This document shows, piece after piece, positions 21,861 through 23,972 of a stretch of DNA of 23,972 nt. Origin of the DNA: Sphingobacteriaceae bacterium UBA2059 (lineage in GTDB: Bacteria > Bacteroidota > Bacteroidia > Sphingobacteriales > Sphingobacteriaceae); assembly GCA_002332615.1 (NCBI GenBank), contig DDAL01000022.1:2737-26708 (forward strand). The letters are read 5' to 3'. Both the position numbers and the translations under genes were made by a program. Numbering within the stretch: the first letter of the stretch is position 1; every line of letters starts with the position of its first letter. The notes beneath the pieces were generated by a model. The model was given only the letters and a program-made list of their open reading frames with translations, did no database searches and was not told the origin of the DNA.

Positions 21861-22838
21861 ATGGATAACGAATTATCTTTAGGTATAACCGTTTTCGGTG
21901 CCGTGGTGGCGCTGTTCCTGTTCTTATACCTTTTACCTGTAAACCTTTGGTTCACCGCCCAGCTTTCGGGTGTAAAAGTGAGCCTGCTTAACTTATTTTT
22001 GATGAGGCTGCGTAAAGTATCGCCTTCGCTGGTAGTTAATGCCATGATCACATCAACCAAGGCTGGACTTAACCTGACCTCTAATGATATTGAGACGCAT
22101 TACCTTGCAGGCGGACATGTAAATAACGTGATTAAGGCTCTCATATCGGCCGACAAGGCTAATATACCTCTTACGTTTAAGCTGGCTACTGCTATTGACC
22201 TTGCCGGAAGGGATGTTTTTGACGCGGTTCAGCTGTCGGTAAATCCAAGGGTTATTAATACACCACCCGTTGCAGCCGTGGCAAAAGACGGTATTCAGCT
22301 TATAGCTAAGGCAAGGGTTACCGTGCGTGCAAATATAAATCAGCTGGTAGGGGGAGCCGGTGAAGAAACTATACTTGCCCGTGTTGGCGAGGGTATTGTT
22401 ACTACCATTGGTTCGTCTGTGAATCATAAGCAGGTGCTCGAAAACCCCGACAGGATTTCTAAGACTGTACTTGATAAGGGTTTGGACAGCGGTACTGCTT
22501 TTGAAATATTATCTATTGATATTGCTGATATTGATATTGGCGATAACGTAGGGGCAAAGCTTCAGACAGACCAGGCAGAGGCGGACTTGAAGGTTGCTAA
22601 TGCACGCGCTGAAGAGAGAAGGGCTATGGCGGTGGCAGCAGAGCAGGAAATGCGTGCGAAGGCGCAGGAGGCACGTGCACGAGTGATTGAAGCTGAAGCG
22701 CAATTGCCGCTGGCTATGGCCGATGCATTCCGCTCGGGAAACATGGGCATTATGGATTATTACCGCATGCAGAATGTTAAGTCTGATACGGAAATGCGTG
22801 ATTCGATATCAAAACCCACTCAGCGCGGGAAGGATTAA
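21861..22838 (+). CDS. floA: flotillin-like protein FloA
   Basis: A 325-residue membrane scaffold of the UPF0365/FloA family. A single N-terminal membrane segment (about 8-27) is followed by the SPFH-like domain containing NPRVINTPPVAAVAKDGIQLIAKARVTVRANINQLVGGAGEETILARVGEGIVTTIGSS, and a long Glu/Ala-rich coiled coil (about 225-285, repeated AEARAR/AEERRA patterns). The C-terminus is polar. FloA proteins form oligomeric microdomains in the inner membrane and affect membrane-protein organisation and fluidity. It is preceded by a peroxiredoxin and followed 15 nt later by an Omp85-type barrel, likely in one transcript, but a functional link has not been established. Confidence 0.95.
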   Translation: MDNELSLGITVFGAVVALFLFLYLLPVNLWFTAQLSGVKVSLLNLFLMRLRKVSPSLVVNAMITSTKAGLNLTSNDIETHYLAGGHVNNVIKALISADKANIPLTFKLATAIDLAGRDVFDAVQLSVNPRVINTPPVAAVAKDGIQLIAKARVTVRANINQLVGGAGEETILARVGEGIVTTIGSSVNHKQVLENPDRISKTVLDKGLDSGTAFEILSIDIADIDIGDNVGAKLQTDQAEADLKVANARAEERRAMAVAAEQEMRAKAQEARARVIEAEAQLPLAMADAFRSGNMGIMDYYRMQNVKSDTEMRDSISKPTQRGKD

Positions 22839-22853
22839 CTGCTTTGCTCTTTC

Positions 22854-23969
22854 ATGAATAAAGTACTCGTACTCGCGGCTCTGGCAGCGAGCATGCTTAT
22901 GCAGCCTGTGTTTGCACAGAGGAAGCTTATTGAGAAGTTCCTTTCAAATAAGGCAGATAGTATAGAAAGCAGGGAAACCAGTTATATGGTGGTTCCTGCT
23001 TTTTCGTATGCGCAGGAAACAGGGCTTGAGCTGGGCGGCGCTACTCTTATATCTTTTTATACCAGTGGCGCTGATACGCTTACGCGCAGTTCTTTTATAA
23101 GCGGCAAGCTAACCTTTACCACAAAAAAACAACTTAACATCAGCGTTAACCCCGATGTATGGACCGCGGGCAACCGCTATCATTATTCAGGCTCTTTTAG
23201 ATATAAGAACTTTCCTTTTCAGTTTTATGGCATTGGTAATTCTACCTTAAAGGAGAATGAGGACCTGCTTACGCAGAAGCTTTTTATGCTAAGCGCGGCT
23301 GCTGAAAGGAAACTTTTTCCTGCGTTTTATGCCGGGATAAGCGCTTCTTTTGAACACCATAGCTATGTGGATAGAGAACCCGGCGGTATATACAGCCGGC
23401 TGGATGATGCTGGCAGAGAGGGCGGCAAGGTGCTGTTTATAGGCCTGTCGGCCATCTTTGATAATAGGGATAACGCCAGCTATACAACTAAAGGCAGCTT
23501 TGCTAAGCTGAACTATGGCTATGGTCCCGGGCTTTTTGGGGATGGCTCCTTTAGCGGCAGCCAGTGGAGAGCTGATATGAAGCATTTTGCCGACCTGCAG
23601 AAAAAACTGGTACTTGGTTTAAATGCCCGGCTGCAGTCGGTTCAGGGTAAAAGCATTCCGTTCTATCTGCTGCCGCAACTAGGTAATGATGAGATGATGC
23701 GTGGCTATTATACCGGCCGCTACAGGGAGCAGAACCTTATAGCTGCACAGGCTGAACTCCGGTATCGTTTTATGCACCGCTTTGGTGCCGCTGCTTTTGC
23801 AGGTACGGGAGCGGTATTTAAAAACGGTGACCTGCGTTTGAGGGATTTTAAACCTAATTATGGTCTTGGAATGCGCTATTTTGTGGTTCCCTCAAGAGGT
23901 TTAAGTATACGGGCCGACTATGGCATTGGAGAAAAGAGAAGAGGCGAGGAGCGTCAAAAGGGGCTTTAA
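22854..23969 (+). CDS. Omp85-type outer-membrane barrel without POTRA domains
   Basis: A 371-residue exported protein: signal peptide 1-21 (cleavage after VFA), then directly a barrel, with no room for POTRA domains. The MRGYYTGRYREQN segment (282-293) corresponds to the conserved (V/I)RGY/F...GRY loop of Omp85/BamA/TamA surface antigens, and IFDNRDNASYTTKGSF (201-216) and LSIRADYGIG (350-359) are other landmarks. POTRA-less Omp85 barrels are known in Bacteroidota; their role is unclear. The C-terminus ends EKRRGEERQKGL instead of the usual aromatic-ended strand; a shifted frame across AAAAGGGG (23956-23963) reads QRGFK and leaves the window, so this end may be frameshifted. It starts 15 nt after floA. 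Confidence 0.85.
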   Translation: MNKVLVLAALAASMLMQPVFAQRKLIEKFLSNKADSIESRETSYMVVPAFSYAQETGLELGGATLISFYTSGADTLTRSSFISGKLTFTTKKQLNISVNPDVWTAGNRYHYSGSFRYKNFPFQFYGIGNSTLKENEDLLTQKLFMLSAAAERKLFPAFYAGISASFEHHSYVDREPGGIYSRLDDAGREGGKVLFIGLSAIFDNRDNASYTTKGSFAKLNYGYGPGLFGDGSFSGSQWRADMKHFADLQKKLVLGLNARLQSVQGKSIPFYLLPQLGNDEMMRGYYTGRYREQNLIAAQAELRYRFMHRFGAAAFAGTGAVFKNGDLRLRDFKPNYGLGMRYFVVPSRGLSIRADYGIGEKRRGEERQKGL

Positions 23970-23972
23970 GAT

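Noticed and set aside
1..23972. Searched for tRNA, rRNA, CRISPR, transposase and phage genes
   Set aside because: No sequence with these signatures was seen by eye; a tRNAscan or covariance search was not possible.

Overview
The window looks like the chromosome of a Bacteroidota member, most likely a Sphingobacteriaceae/Pedobacter-type bacterium. This is inferred from the ECF sigma/anti-sigma cassettes, many signal-peptide outer-membrane barrels, an 81-residue ATP synthase epsilon subunit, an AtpD with the Bacteroidota-type insertion, TAnnTTTG-like promoters and few Shine-Dalgarno sequences. I see no rRNA, tRNA, CRISPR array, insertion sequence or prophage.

Layout. (1) 1-81 may be the tail of a truncated gene. 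(2) 305-1922, minus strand: ECF sigma factor, a membrane protein likely to be its anti-sigma factor, and a small Spy-like periplasmic protein. (3) 2031-2864, minus: alpha/beta hydrolase, divergent from the heme genes. (4) 3032-6910, plus: hemA, a fused hemC-hemD and hemB, ended by a strong terminator. (5) 6911-7442: gene-free stretch with a bulged hairpin and three 11-bp tandem repeats. (6) 7443-7979: small outer-membrane barrel, closed by a 19-bp hairpin. (7) 8154-12608: hemL, intramembrane-type histidine kinase, OmpR-type response regulator, membrane TPR protein, hemE, tightly packed with two overlaps. (8) 12776-13906: secreted barrel-like protein of unknown function with a hairpin over its start codon. 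(9) 13985-16064: second ECF sigma, anti-sigma-like protein, barrel. (10) 16073-18307: small membrane protein divergent from atpD-atpC. (11) 18469-20298, minus: barrel paralogous to 15246-16064 followed by an ABC ATPase. (12) 20415-23969: RmlD-like reductase, peroxiredoxin, flotillin-like FloA, and an Omp85-type barrel without POTRA domains that may be frameshifted at its C-terminus.

Function. The heme genes cover glutamyl-tRNA to coproporphyrinogen III: HemA and HemL make 5-aminolevulinate, HemB makes porphobilinogen, HemCD makes uroporphyrinogen III and HemE decarboxylates it. Later steps are not in the window. The most distinctive feature is a complete two-component system plus a TPR membrane protein inserted between hemL and hemE in what appears to be one transcript, suggesting that tetrapyrrole supply and a membrane-sensed signal are co-controlled. 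I found no clearly new defence or mobile system; the second-look items are mostly regulatory structures and conserved but uncharacterised gene neighbourhoods.
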